DNA of 64,000 bases from a virus, in the IMG/VR virus record IMGVR_UViG_3300036770_007547, positions 1-64,000 of that record; one strand, 5' to 3'. The notes beneath the pieces are model-generated. The model searched no databases and was not told the DNA's origin. It saw only the letters and a list, made by a program, of their open reading frames with translations. This document shows positions 1 to 7,329 of this stretch, piece by piece. The translations under genes were made by a program, and so were the position numbers. The stretch's first letter is position 1; each line of letters starts with the position of its first letter.

Positions 1-407
1 TCCATGGTCAAAGGGTCACCGTCATTGAAGTCGGTCCACAAGGTACCGCCAATGAACAGATAGTCTCCGATGGTCCGGGTCTGTTTCTCCAGGAGGTACA
101 CATTGTGAAGATCTTGTTGATCCAGCATGCCCTGGATGCGGTCACGGCTCTTGCTGAAGTCGCCGTGATAGTGTTCGTGATTGCCCATGACCATGACCAC
201 GTGCGGGAACCGATCGCTGGCTCTGGCAAAGAAATCCCGGATGCGTTGGCTGCGAGCACCTTCAAACATGTTGTCAGCGTCAGGACTACCAACATCGGCA
301 GCCACGCAAATGTCACCGCTGAGGATCAACACATCCGCATCGTCGGGGTTTTCGATATAGAGATCTCCAAACTCGAGATGGAGATCACTGGTCACATACA
401 GTTTCAT
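1..407 (-). CDS. Calcineurin-like metallophosphoesterase (3' end outside window)
   Basis: The gene runs off the left edge, so only about the first 135 residues are visible. They carry the signature metal-binding motifs of the calcineurin-like phosphoesterase fold in order: SDLHLEF near residue 8, SGD near residue 30, and MGNHEHY near residue 75. Family members hydrolyse phosphomono- or phosphodiesters with a two-metal centre; the substrate cannot be told. The start codon ATG overlaps the stop of the upstream gene (ATGA), indicating translational coupling. A second, degenerate relative lies at 23370. Confidence 0.85.
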   Translation of the reverse strand, partial: MKLYVTSDLHLEFGDLYIENPDDADVLILSGDICVAADVGSPDADNMFEGARSQRIRDFFARASDRFPHVVMVMGNHEHYHGDFSKSRDRIQGMLDQQDLHNVYLLEKQTRTIGDYLFIGGTLWTDFNDGDPLTM

Positions 408-754
408 TTCTGTGTCTGTTGCTGATAAAGTTGGTCAACGAGATCCGGTTCGCCAGATGCCAACACTGCTTGGCGTCCGGGGTAGCGATGTTGGAAACGC
501 TGTTCTATTTCACGCATGTCCTGCCCCTGGCATACAAAATCACCTGTGACAGCATTGTAGCACAAAACTTGTTGGTCGATCTTCTCCACATTCAACGCAA
601 TGAGATCGCCGCGTTTCAGAGCCGCACGGATCTGATCCTCTCGTAGCTGATCGGGGTCGTGAGCAGTCAAGGTTCGGCGATAGATCGCGGTCATGATCCA
701 ATTGGCCAGTACAGCCGAAGCCAGAGTATTAAAGATGAATGCCAACATGTCCAT
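404..754 (-). CDS. Small membrane-anchored protein of unknown function
   Basis: About 116 residues. The N-terminus (roughly residues 3-25, FIFNTLASAVLANWIM and flanks) is a single hydrophobic segment, followed by a soluble domain rich in charged residues. I do not recognise the family. The start chosen here lies exactly 5 nt downstream of a TTAAATA late-promoter box, which would make the mRNA leaderless; an in-frame ATG two codons further in is an alternative that would have AGGG as ribosome binding site. The stop overlaps the metallophosphoesterase start. Confidence 0.75.
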   Translation of the reverse strand: MDMLAFIFNTLASAVLANWIMTAIYRRTLTAHDPDQLREDQIRAALKRGDLIALNVEKIDQQVLCYNAVTGDFVCQGQDMREIEQRFQHRYPGRQAVLASGEPDLVDQLYQQQTQK

Positions 755-758
755 GCCC

Positions 759-1571
759 TTATTTAATCGCGGCTCTGAGGCCGTAACTGTGATACAAGTC
801 CTGTGTATGCGTCCAATATTGGTCGATGGCCAAAGGATCCACATTATACCTGTGCTGTAGCCAGTGATCGATATAACCTTGCTGGAGCCAGTTCAGGGCC
901 GGTACTGGCACAGATTCGCCAGCTTCAATGCATTGTAGCATATCTTCCACGGGTTTGTCAATGGAAAAATAGCGATTGTTGGCGCGGAAATGAATCATAA
1001 ATGGTTCGGCTGCCGACGGATCTGAATCGAGTCCAAGATCCGTTAACACATGGTCACACCAGTCGACCACAGATCCATCATAGAAACTTTCAAAGTCCAT
1101 CTCATAGCGCGGTATGATTTGTGTGCTATTTTTTACCCATGACTGGATCGTGGCCCCATCGCGATCAAAAAAGCACAACCGAGCCCAATCACGCAAGGCT
1201 CGATCATTGATTTCTCCGTCGGCGATCCTGCACAAATCGGGCCAGAAAAAACTCATTATGGGATGTGAACCCAGTTTATCTTGTGTGTCCTTGGCCAAAT
1301 CTTCGAGCACGAGATCGCCGCCATTGGTCCTAGAAATGCACATGGCCACATATTTGAGATAACTGCGAGGTGCCACGTTTATCCTGATACAGTCAGCATT
1401 GGTGCCTGTGGAATGATGGATGTCCACAAAAGGTGCCTGGCCCGAATCTACGCTGTCATAGATGGCACCTCGTGGTTGCTGCACTGTATAACCGGCCATG
1501 ACCGATAGCAAACAGCGCAAAAGATTTCCATGAGCACCGCTGGGATAGGTGATATAGATAGGAGCAGTCAC
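759..1571 (-). CDS. Conserved phage protein with sulfotransferase-like N-terminus
   Basis: 270 residues. The N-terminal YITYPSGAHGNLLRCLL stretch has the shape of a nucleotide-sulfate (PAPS) binding loop as found in sulfotransferase-like proteins, and the rest is alpha/beta with a Trp-rich C-terminus. This resemblance is weak and family assignment is an inference. The start is GTG, overlapping the stop of the upstream gene as GTGA. If it is a sulfotransferase it would fit the many surface-sugar enzymes elsewhere in the window. Confidence 0.7.
   Translation of the reverse strand: MTAPIYITYPSGAHGNLLRCLLSVMAGYTVQQPRGAIYDSVDSGQAPFVDIHHSTGTNADCIRINVAPRSYLKYVAMCISRTNGGDLVLEDLAKDTQDKLGSHPIMSFFWPDLCRIADGEINDRALRDWARLCFFDRDGATIQSWVKNSTQIIPRYEMDFESFYDGSVVDWCDHVLTDLGLDSDPSAAEPFMIHFRANNRYFSIDKPVEDMLQCIEAGESVPVPALNWLQQGYIDHWLQHRYNVDPLAIDQYWTHTQDLYHSYGLRAAIK
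760..766 (-). promoter_or_regulatory. Late promoter box TTAAATA (leaderless candidate)
   Basis: On the minus strand TTAAATA is followed by 5 nt and then the ATG at 754. This resembles the T4 late promoter TATAAATA, where transcription begins about six nucleotides after the box, so the predicted transcript starts at the start codon. Confidence 0.5.
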
Positions 1572-1846
1572 GTCTGCCGCATGGATTCCATGGTTATCAT
1601 CTTGCCCAGTTCGCGATCAAAGTCCTGGTCATCAGTGATGATGTAGTGGCGCTCGTTGCTCTCGTCTCGACGTCGGTCATAGGTACGGAAGCTGACCACG
1701 CTGCCACCTATCACCCGTTTCACCGTGACTCGCAGGCCGTCGCTCCAGGCGGGTGATTCTTCGCAGGTTGTCAGAATCTGAGCCTTTTCTTCTTCGTTGC
1801 GCACGTCTTGTACCCAACGATAGATCCGTCGTTTAAGCCATTTCAT
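1568..1846 (-). CDS. Small basic phage protein, unknown function
   Basis: 92 residues beginning MKWLKRRIYRW, with a strongly basic N-terminus followed by a mixed beta-rich region. The ATG at 1846 has GGAGA as ribosome binding site; a longer reading frame upstream lacks one. No recognised domain. It is the first gene of a minus-strand unit running down to the window start, and faces the divergent radical SAM gene at 1911 across about 65 bp. Confidence 0.7.
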   Translation of the reverse strand: MKWLKRRIYRWVQDVRNEEEKAQILTTCEESPAWSDGLRVTVKRVIGGSVVSFRTYDRRRDESNERHYIITDDQDFDRELGKMITMESMRQT

Positions 1847-1865
1847 CGCTGTCTCCGTGATATAT

Positions 1866-1888
1866 ACCTTGTGTAATGTTAACACAAA
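1866..1888. promoter_or_regulatory. Inverted repeat in divergent intergenic region
   Basis: TTGTGT and ACACAA flank a 7 nt centre between the divergent starts at 1846 and 1911. The position suits an operator controlling both directions, but no regulator is identified and the flanking -10 elements are weak. Confidence 0.3.
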
Positions 1889-1910
1889 TCAATATGCCAG
1901 TCAACTGATT

Positions 1911-3077
1911 ATGAGCTACGATCCCCGAACCTACTGTTGGTACGCATTCTCGGCCTATGACAGCAATCACAAATACTGCTGCTGTGTGGGTCGCGGCAAT
2001 TACCAAAACTGGACCCAACTCACCCAATCACCAAAGATACTGGAAATACGACAAAGCATCCAGCAGGGCCAACAGCATCCCGATTGCGAGCCGTGCTGGC
2101 GAGCTGAATCACTGGGGGCTGTGAGCACTCGGCAAGGCAGTTTGCAATGGGTGGATCGAACCATGCCCGAGGGTAACTATTATGATCCGCGCCTCAGGGC
2201 TATTTGGTTGGATACCGGCACTGCCTGCAATCTGTCTTGTCGTACTTGTAATGCTGAATGGAGCTCATCACTGGTGCGTGAATTTCGTGATCGATGGCCA
2301 GGCGCCACCCCGCCGCCGGTGCAGCAAGCCGATCTTGACTATTTGTTGGTCGAAGATTTTTCGGATCTACACTCAGTGATTGTCATCGGTGGGGAGCCTT
2401 TCCTGAACATCAAATATGCCGCAGTGTTAGAACGCATGGTTCAGCAGGGGCATGCAGGTCATATCAAAATCACCTCCTTTACCAATGGCACCCATGCCAT
2501 ACCTGCTCGATTGTTGGCACTAGCACCCAATTTTGAAAATTTCAATATTTTGGTCAGCGTGGACGGCGTAGGTCCTGCGTTTGATTACATACGCACCGGT
2601 GGTCGCTGGTCAGAGGTGGACCGAAACATCGGCCAGTTTTTTGATCTCAGAGACCACAACATCCTGGTAATGTTTACCACTGTGATCAGTGCGCTCAATG
2701 TGCTGACACTGCCACGCATCTATGACTATTTCTTGAGTCGTTTCCGAGTGCCCGACATTGGTGGCCCCGCGGAATGGCTGGAAGGTCGGGCCCTCTATCA
2801 AGAGGTTTTGGAGCGCGGGTGGATGGTCAACACTGTGTTACAGCAACCCAGTCATTATACCTTTGAGATGTTCACAGAATCACAGAAACAACAGATACGT
2901 CAGGCCTTGGTGCATCCTTACTATGATTTTGCTCCGGTACTGGCGGCCTTGGACCAGAGTCAACATCGTCCCGAACTGCTGGAGAAATTCTGGCAAGAAG
3001 CAGCTTGGACCCGTCACTATCACGGTCTTCATATCCGAGATCACTTGCCCGAATTGATGGCACTGTTGGAGTCATAA
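1911..3077 (+). CDS. Radical SAM protein with twitch (SPASM-like) architecture
   Basis: 388 residues from the ATG at 1911. TACNLSCRTCNAEW supplies the CxxxCxxC cluster that binds the SAM-cleaving 4Fe-4S centre, followed by the IVIGGEPF glycine/GGE motif that contacts SAM. A second Cys-rich N-terminal region (CWYAFSAY...CCCVGRG, then CEPCW near residue 60) is typical of twitch-domain radical SAM proteins. Such enzymes catalyse radical chemistry on peptides or small molecules; the substrate is unknown. It is one of the few plus-strand genes. A 425-residue relative lies at 8932. A ribosome binding site is not obvious, so the start is moderately secure. Confidence 0.85.
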   Translation: MSYDPRTYCWYAFSAYDSNHKYCCCVGRGNYQNWTQLTQSPKILEIRQSIQQGQQHPDCEPCWRAESLGAVSTRQGSLQWVDRTMPEGNYYDPRLRAIWLDTGTACNLSCRTCNAEWSSSLVREFRDRWPGATPPPVQQADLDYLLVEDFSDLHSVIVIGGEPFLNIKYAAVLERMVQQGHAGHIKITSFTNGTHAIPARLLALAPNFENFNILVSVDGVGPAFDYIRTGGRWSEVDRNIGQFFDLRDHNILVMFTTVISALNVLTLPRIYDYFLSRFRVPDIGGPAEWLEGRALYQEVLERGWMVNTVLQQPSHYTFEMFTESQKQQIRQALVHPYYDFAPVLAALDQSQHRPELLEKFWQEAAWTRHYHGLHIRDHLPELMALLES

Positions 3078-3079
3078 AA

Positions 3080-3100
3080 AAGCCTCCATTGCGGAGGCTT
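3080..3100. terminator. Bidirectional intrinsic terminator
   Basis: AAGCCTCC and GGAGGCTT form an 8 bp stem around a 5 nt loop between two convergent genes. On the minus strand the stem is followed by six Ts, giving a canonical terminator for the HTH gene; on the plus strand the T-run is short (TTTG), so termination of the radical SAM transcript is probably weaker. Confidence 0.85.
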
Positions 3101-3136
3101 TGTGCGAGTGCCCTGGGGGACAGGGCAGCGAATCGC

Positions 3137-3403
3137 TTAGACCAGGCCCATGGCGATGGCCTTGTAGCCAGCAGCCACGAGGCGCCGACTGGGCTTGCCG
3201 ATCACATACTCGGTGACCTGTACGCCATTACCGGCCTTGCGGTTGTTGGCATACACAGCGTAGCCAGCGTGACGGATACGGCTGACCTCGGCTGAGAGGT
3301 TCTTGACACCAAACCGCTTGCTGGCGGCTGCGGGAGTCAGTGCTTCACCGTTGTAGAGAGCTTGGAAAACCTTGAAGGTCTTGGTTTCGGGATTGAATCG
3401 CAT
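3137..3403 (-). CDS. Helix-turn-helix DNA-binding protein, probable early regulator
   Basis: 88 residues starting MRFNPETKTFKV. A central segment (LTPAAASKRFGVKNLSAEV) has the spacing of a helix-turn-helix, followed by a wing-like RHAGYAVYANN segment. The ATG at 3403 has AAGGA as ribosome binding site. The upstream promoter is an almost perfect sigma70 sequence and a strong terminator follows, so this is a monocistronic, highly transcribed early gene. A regulatory role is inferred from fold and context. Confidence 0.8.
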   Translation of the reverse strand: MRFNPETKTFKVFQALYNGEALTPAAASKRFGVKNLSAEVSRIRHAGYAVYANNRKAGNGVQVTEYVIGKPSRRLVAAGYKAIAMGLV

Positions 3404-3452
3404 GTGAGTCCTTTCTTGATCAAAGTTGGCTGTTGTGTAACAGCGTGTGTTA

Positions 3453-3481
3453 AGTATATGACACCTAGCACTGTGTGTCAA
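3453..3481 (-). promoter_or_regulatory. Consensus sigma70 promoter
   Basis: TTGACA, a 17 bp spacer and TATACT on the minus strand, about 50 nt upstream of the HTH gene. This is the best consensus match in the window. Confidence 0.85.
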
Positions 3482-3493
3482 ACTTTGTTTTGC

Positions 3494-4156
3494 CTAACTC
3501 TGCGATTTAGGCACAGTGCTCCAGACGATGATGGCTCGTTTTTTGTCAAGGCCATGCCCGGGAAAATCATCGCTGACATGGAAGCACCTACGATCTGCCG
3601 CAAAAAGACTGCCAGCGCGCCAGGCAAAAACCGCTGCGGGCGTGAGCCAGCGCAGGTCCAAACGATCTACATGGGTGAGATAGCGTTGATGAAACTCATC
3701 ATCGATGTCATGTGGTTTGGGATCAGTGGCTCGCACCCAATCGCCCACGGTTTTGATGTGATCATGTGCCTGCTCAAAAACGATGGTGTGGCTATCATAG
3801 TCTTCCAAGGGAATGATAAAGGTCCAGGCAGCATCTCGACTGCCATTTGGATCAAATCCGGCACTCATGACATCGGTGTGAATACCATATGGTGCCCGTG
3901 CATCCAGTACATGGGCCACATCCAATGTTAGATCTTGCCTAAATTCCCGGCGCAATCGAGTCTGCAAGACATCGAACAAGGCCGAATGGCGAGGATGACT
4001 GGACAAAAACGGATAGATTATGGCACTGTGCCCGGCACTGGAACCCCGATCATAGACTATGCTGTTGGGGTCTGCTTGATCTACTATCTGTGTTCTTGCA
4101 AGAGACAGCTCTTGCTCTGACAGGAATCCAGGTATGACACGATGTGGGAAGCGCAT
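3494..4156 (-). CDS. 2-oxoglutarate/Fe(II)-dependent oxygenase
   Basis: 220 residues. A double-stranded beta-helix is suggested by the GIHTDVM motif near residue 92 (HxD iron ligands), a distal His in CFHVSDDFPGHG near residue 192, and the following basic residue in KRAIIVW that would bind 2-oxoglutarate. Family members hydroxylate amino acids, nucleic acids or small molecules. Phage 2OG oxygenases often act on DNA bases or virion proteins, but the substrate here is unknown. The start codon lies exactly 5 nt after a TTAAATA box, so the transcript is probably leaderless. Confidence 0.8.
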   Translation of the reverse strand: MRFPHRVIPGFLSEQELSLARTQIVDQADPNSIVYDRGSSAGHSAIIYPFLSSHPRHSALFDVLQTRLRREFRQDLTLDVAHVLDARAPYGIHTDVMSAGFDPNGSRDAAWTFIIPLEDYDSHTIVFEQAHDHIKTVGDWVRATDPKPHDIDDEFHQRYLTHVDRLDLRWLTPAAVFAWRAGSLFAADRRCFHVSDDFPGHGLDKKRAIIVWSTVPKSQS

Positions 4157-4161
4157 GCAGG

Positions 4162-4168
4162 TATTTAA
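4162..4168 (-). promoter_or_regulatory. Late promoter box TTAAATA (leaderless candidate)
   Basis: TTAAATA, then CCTGC, then the ATG of the oxygenase at 4156. The 5 nt gap matches the late boxes before 754 and 28327. Confidence 0.55.
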
Positions 4169-4560
4169 CCGGCACGCTCAGTGACATGCCGACAATTACG
4201 ACGGAACTGCCAACCTGCACAGGTACAGGACCAGCCGGCAGCGTTTTTAGTAACGGTATAGACATTGCCACGGCTGCCCGGCACTTGCCAAGTTTGCACA
4301 GCGGTGTTGATGGTGCGGCCCTGCCCGGTCACGAATCGCAGGCCACGCACCAGGCTCATGTTGATCACTCGCACCGGCCAGGTCGAGTCACCGGTCATGC
4401 AGAACTCGCGATCAGTGAGCCAGCGGTGCGGCGCCAGTACTTCTCCACGCCAGACCGTCAGGCCTGGTCCCGGGGGTATCTGGCCCGATGCTTGAGGATT
4501 GGCCACAGTGACTTCGATGTGAGCACCCACTTCGGGCACGATCATGCTGGTCTGGCTCAT
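4165..4560 (-). CDS. SWIM zinc-finger protein
   Basis: 131 residues from the ATG at 4560. The C-terminus contains WSCTCAGWQFRRNCRHV, a CxCx(n)CxH pattern diagnostic of the SWIM zinc finger, which binds DNA or protein. The N-terminal part has no recognised domain. The start overlaps the stop of the upstream 40-residue membrane protein (ATGA). Confidence 0.8.
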   Translation of the reverse strand: MSQTSMIVPEVGAHIEVTVANPQASGQIPPGPGLTVWRGEVLAPHRWLTDREFCMTGDSTWPVRVINMSLVRGLRFVTGQGRTINTAVQTWQVPGSRGNVYTVTKNAAGWSCTCAGWQFRRNCRHVTERAG

Positions 4561-4679
4561 GCTACCAAGATCCAGTACAGGCTCAGTGGAACAGCATAGT
4601 AGGCCACGGCACGGGTAGCCGTGCTGAGCGCTTCTTGAATCCATCCAGCTACAATGAGTTGATGTTCCATGTCGGTCAT
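4557..4679 (-). CDS. 40-residue membrane protein
   Basis: A short frame encodes MTDMEHQLIVAGWIQEAL followed by a hydrophobic segment ending YWILVA. It has a good ribosome binding site (AAGGAG, 6 nt before ATG) and is coupled to the SWIM-domain gene by an ATGA overlap, which supports its being real. Function unknown. Confidence 0.65.
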   Translation of the reverse strand: MTDMEHQLIVAGWIQEALSTATRAVAYYAVPLSLYWILVA

Positions 4680-4680
4680 G

Positions 4681-5055
4681 CTAGGCTCCTTGATATCCGT
4701 AGTGTTGGGCATCGAGATCTGCGGCCGTGTTCATCCAAGCTCGTGGGTCCTGGATGCCGGCATCGGGGTAGAGCACTCGAGCCGGGTAGCGGATCTCGCC
4801 TTCGTATTCCAGTTGATCGCGCTCGTAGTCGGTGATGTGGTCGTCCTCAACCAGGCTCCAATCCACGATGTACTCCTCGGTCATGGCATCGGAGTACTCG
4901 ATCTGGTCACGCACTTGATCAACCAGCCGACCAGGTGCCACCTTTAATGGATCCACGCTCAGGATGAAGTAGTCCTCGCTGCCCTTGAATTTCCAGTAGG
5001 GCTCTTCGGGTGTGCCATAGTTCTCTCGATATTGTGTGGTGATCAGGATCTTCAT
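4681..5055 (-). CDS. Conserved phage protein MKILITTQYRENYG family
   Basis: 124 residues with the N-terminal signature MKILITTQYRENYGT, which I recall from hypothetical proteins in several large tailed phages. The body is acidic with YxWKFKGSEDY-like aromatic spacing. No enzymatic motif is evident. AAGGAG precedes the ATG. It belongs to the early cassette cluster and is probably cotranscribed with the gene at 5065 from the promoter at 5323. Confidence 0.75.
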   Translation of the reverse strand: MKILITTQYRENYGTPEEPYWKFKGSEDYFILSVDPLKVAPGRLVDQVRDQIEYSDAMTEEYIVDWSLVEDDHITDYERDQLEYEGEIRYPARVLYPDAGIQDPRAWMNTAADLDAQHYGYQGA

Positions 5056-5064
5056 GAGTGCTCC

Positions 5065-5292
5065 TTAGGCGACAAAATCGTAGACAAAAGTGTAGTCGGT
5101 TTGGTAGGATCCAGCCACGCTCATCCGTACGCGATGACCAGCAGACTTGAGCAGAGCCCGGATCTCTCGTCCTTCATCGGGCATGGCACCGGTCACAAAC
5201 AAGGTACCGTTGTCGAACTCGGCACGCATGCCCGAATCCAGACGGCCGGCTATGATTTTGAGCACTTGGGTTTCGAACTTTGCTGGGGTCAT
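5065..5292 (-). CDS. Small early protein, unknown function
   Basis: 75 residues starting MTPAKFETQVLKII. The ATG at 5292 has GGAG at proper distance, while the longer frame upstream would run through the promoter. Predicted alpha/beta with no recognised motif. First gene after the near-consensus promoter at 5323-5351. Confidence 0.7.
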   Translation of the reverse strand: MTPAKFETQVLKIIAGRLDSGMRAEFDNGTLFVTGAMPDEGREIRALLKSAGHRVRMSVAGSYQTDYTFVYDFVA

Positions 5293-5322
5293 GGTTGGCT
5301 CCATATCGTTTACTATACCTAT

Positions 5323-5351
5323 ATTATACGAAATAGCCAATTTCTGGTCAA
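5323..5351 (-). promoter_or_regulatory. Early promoter (GGTTGACCA family)
   Basis: TTGACC, 17 bp, TATAAT, with the conserved GGTTGACCAGAAAT context. It drives the gene at 5292 and probably 4681. Confidence 0.8.
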
Positions 5352-5360
5352 CCGGCGTTT

Positions 5361-5639
5361 TTACACGGTTTGATCAGCTGGTTTTTTGAGCTGATGCCAG
5401 GTGAGATTTCGTTGGGCTTCGGCGGTGCCGTCGCGGAACTGGGCTAGATAGCGTTCACGCTGGCCGCGGGGTAGGTCCTGCAACATGCCCTTGATCATGC
5501 TCTGCAGGTATCCGGCTATGTAAGGCCAGGCCGAGGTCCGGTCTCCCCAGCTCGCGGCCTCGGCCTGTCGCACTGACTCGGACCAGGCATCCACGGTTTC
5601 TGATATTTCCTGGTACTGTTTGACGAAGTCGCGTGGCAT
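5361..5639 (-). CDS. Small helical early protein, unknown function
   Basis: 92 residues from MPRDFVKQYQEI, mostly amphipathic helix with several Trp and Gln/Arg-rich segments. AAGGGA lies 5 nt before the ATG. No known domain. Its upstream neighbour at 5642 ends 2 bp away, so it is the last gene of a compact operon. Confidence 0.65.
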   Translation of the reverse strand: MPRDFVKQYQEISETVDAWSESVRQAEAASWGDRTSAWPYIAGYLQSMIKGMLQDLPRGQRERYLAQFRDGTAEAQRNLTWHQLKKPADQTV

Positions 5640-5641
5640 GA

Positions 5642-5842
5642 CTATCCCTTGAAGGCCACCAAGGCCTGCAGGCACTCCCACTGCCCCCAGGTAAATGATG
5701 TCACACGGTCGTTGACAGTGACATCGAAGCCTTCACCGTTGTGCCACTCCGCGACTTCCATGAAGTCATGCTCACCAGCGGTATGGTCATAGGCACGCAG
5801 TTCGGTGAATCGGGCCTGGCGTTGGTATGTTTCCATGATCAT
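5642..5842 (-). CDS. Small early protein, unknown function
   Basis: 66 residues, MIMETYQRQARFTELRAYDH at the start, with a beta-rich Trp-containing C-terminal half. The start overlaps the upstream stop as ATGA, and the ribosome binding site GGAG lies inside the last codons of the upstream gene. A second in-frame ATG at 5836 is possible. Confidence 0.65.
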   Translation of the reverse strand: MIMETYQRQARFTELRAYDHTAGEHDFMEVAEWHNGEGFDVTVNDRVTSFTWGQWECLQALVAFKG

Positions 5843-6054
5843 TCAACTCCAAAATGTTCTTTGACATAACGATCGACCTGCTTGGTGATATCTTCTTCAC
5901 TCTCCAGATCAAGATAACGCCTGTAGAAATCTACGATAGATTCTCTTACGATCAACTCGGCGAACTTTTCAATATCCATCATTGCTGGCACAGCAGAATC
6001 ACCCCATTCACCCGCGCCCGCCTGTATAGCAAGTTCTCGGATTCGTTGGTTCAT
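5839..6054 (-). CDS. EKFAELIVRE family small protein, copy A
   Basis: 71 residues: MNQRIRELAIQAGA, then MDIEKFAELIVRESI, ending EHFGVE. It is a clear paralogue of the gene at 6284 (same N-terminus, same EKFAELIVRE core, same HFGVE end). I recall multi-copy relatives in large marine phages. Function unknown. The GGAGTTGA encoding the final residues doubles as ribosome binding site for the next gene. Confidence 0.75.
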   Translation of the reverse strand: MNQRIRELAIQAGAGEWGDSAVPAMMDIEKFAELIVRESIVDFYRRYLDLESEEDITKQVDRYVKEHFGVE

Positions 6055-6194
6055 CGGTAATCACTCCATCGCAGCCGTTTGATCCGCCAATCCATCCACA
6101 CTCCTTGAACGACCTTACTTTCACACAGCCACCAGGAACTATGATCAAGACCCATACCACCTGGGATATAACACACTCGGAAATGATCCATCAT
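6051..6194 (-). CDS. 47-residue Trp-rich protein
   Basis: The frame encodes MMDHFRVCYIPGGMG and a Trp-rich body (SSWWLCESK, VWMDWRIKRLRW). AAGGAG lies upstream of the tandem ATGATG start, and its stop overlaps the next start (ATGA). Function unknown; coupling on both sides argues that it is translated. Confidence 0.6.
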   Translation of the reverse strand: MMDHFRVCYIPGGMGLDHSSWWLCESKVVQGVWMDWRIKRLRWSDYR

Positions 6195-6197
6195 TCT

Positions 6198-6287
6198 TCA
6201 ACTCCTTTTTCTTCCAAAATAAACACCCCAAGTAAAAACAACAAAGGTATAAGTTAATAGAATGAAAATTTTATACCATTCCATCAT
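6198..6287 (-). CDS. 29-residue single-span membrane peptide
   Basis: MMEWYK followed by a hydrophobic helix (IFILLTYTFVVFTWGVYF) and a basic GRKRS tail. The ATG overlaps the stop of the upstream paralogue gene, whose end supplies GGAG as ribosome binding site. Very short, but position, coupling and topology are those of a real microprotein. Confidence 0.5.
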   Translation of the reverse strand: MMEWYKIFILLTYTFVVFTWGVYFGRKRS

Positions 6288-6502
6288 TCAACTCCGAAAT
6301 GATTTCTAATATGTTGAGCCGGGTCCCAATGGAGTTCGTTATGCTTTTGATACCACTCATCAGCGGCACTACAACATTCTCGAACAATCAACTCGGCGAA
6401 CTTTTCAACATCTAAATCTAATGTTCCATAGTCAATCCAATCAGAGCGTTGCATAGTGGTTGCTCCGGCCTGTTCAGCAAGTAGTCGAATTCGTTCGTTC
6501 AT
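6284..6502 (-). CDS. EKFAELIVRE family small protein, copy B
   Basis: 72 residues: MNERIRLLAEQAGA, DVEKFAELIVRECC, ending NHFGVE. Paralogue of the gene at 5839. The ATG at 6502 has AAGGA 6 nt upstream. The two copies flank two microprotein genes, so this segment arose by duplication of a gene plus its translational-coupling tail. Confidence 0.75.
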   Translation of the reverse strand: MNERIRLLAEQAGATTMQRSDWIDYGTLDLDVEKFAELIVRECCSAADEWYQKHNELHWDPAQHIRNHFGVE

Positions 6503-6565
6503 CATGATTCCTTCCCGGCTCGATCTTGGCACTCTTGCCAGGTCCGGGCCAGACACTCTTGCCAT

Positions 6566-6769
6566 TCAAGTGCGGTCATGGTCTTGGTCCTCGCACTCTT
6601 CGGTGATGTAGTCATTGCGGCGAGCAAACTCGGCCACATCAGCCTCGCTCATCCAGCCCAGAGCATCACGGGCCAGGCTTTCCCAATCGATCACGCCCTG
6701 CTCTGCAAGATCCAGGAGAGCCACAGTGGCCCTGCGGCTCTGGCGCGCATGTTTGGCACTCCAGGTCAT
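6566..6769 (-). CDS. Small early protein, unknown function
   Basis: 67 residues from MTWSAKHARQSRRA, helical, with an acidic C-terminus (EECEDQDHD). The start sits in ATGATGA overlapping the stop of the upstream gene, with GGAGG encoded in that gene's last codons. Some HTH-like helical character (WESLARDALGWMSEADVAEF) but not enough to assign. Confidence 0.65.
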   Translation of the reverse strand: MTWSAKHARQSRRATVALLDLAEQGVIDWESLARDALGWMSEADVAEFARRNDYITEECEDQDHDRT

Positions 6770-7035
6770 CATACCTCCAGCATGTTGCAAGGCACTCGAT
6801 AACGACCACTGGCAGTACGCACCACGGCGTTCTTGATCTTGATGGACTCCACAGTGCCGGTAACCCGGTGTCCCACGCGGTCCCGGAAGTACACAGTGAG
6901 ACCTGGTGTCAGTTCCCGGCGCACTTCACGTCCCAGCTGGGCCCGGGCAGATTGGATGGCCATGAACATGTTGTCGATGTCGGCATTGGTGAATGTGCCG
7001 GTGCGGATCTCACGGATGATGTCTTGGGCTGTCAT
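6769..7035 (-). CDS. Conserved small phage protein, probable beta-barrel
   Basis: 88 residues. An N-terminal helix pair (FTNADIDNMFMAIQSARAQL) is followed by a small beta-barrel-like region, VYFRDRVGHRVTGTVESIKI, ending YRVPCNMLEV. The pattern FTNAD, ARAQLG and RVPxNMLE is one I recall from conserved hypothetical proteins in T4-like phages. AAGGAG lies 7 nt before the ATG. An SH3/KOW-like role is possible but unproven. Confidence 0.75.
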   Translation of the reverse strand: MTAQDIIREIRTGTFTNADIDNMFMAIQSARAQLGREVRRELTPGLTVYFRDRVGHRVTGTVESIKIKNAVVRTASGRYRVPCNMLEV

Positions 7036-7036
7036 C

Positions 7037-7270
7037 TTACCACTCCTTCTGATCAAACGGTGTGTCGCGATAGCCCGCGGTGTAGGCTATGATCTCGTCG
7101 GCGGTCATGTCAGCCAGGCCTACTCGCTCACTGGCATAGGTGTCGCCGCGGAAGAGGTGTGGGTCAAACGCACGACCATACCAAGCATCGGCACTGCCGC
7201 GGTCATAGGCACCGCCATGTCGCCGGTCGTAGAGTTCAGTGGTGTCAATGGTCTCAATTGTGTCAGTCAT
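7037..7270 (-). CDS. Conserved phage protein (DRGSADAWYGR family)
   Basis: 77 residues with YDRGSADAWYGR, DPHLFRG and the terminal DMTADEIIAYTAGYRD signature, which I recall as a widespread small phage protein of unknown function. AAGGAG precedes the ATG. It is the first gene behind the early promoter at 7301. Confidence 0.75.
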   Translation of the reverse strand: MTDTIETIDTTELYDRRHGGAYDRGSADAWYGRAFDPHLFRGDTYASERVGLADMTADEIIAYTAGYRDTPFDQKEW

Positions 7271-7300
7271 TGCCAGCTCCTTTTGCTTACTGTATATCTT

Positions 7301-7329
7301 ATTATATCAAAAACACCATTTCTGGTCAA
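7301..7329 (-). promoter_or_regulatory. Early promoter (GGTTGACCA family)
   Basis: TTGACC, 17 bp, TATAAT. The TGA inside the -35 is also the stop codon of the upstream gene at 7326. Confidence 0.8.

Noticed and set aside
3362-3931. 189-residue plus-strand frame
   Set aside because: Antisense to the HTH and 2OG oxygenase genes, spanning the consensus promoter; no protein-like pattern.
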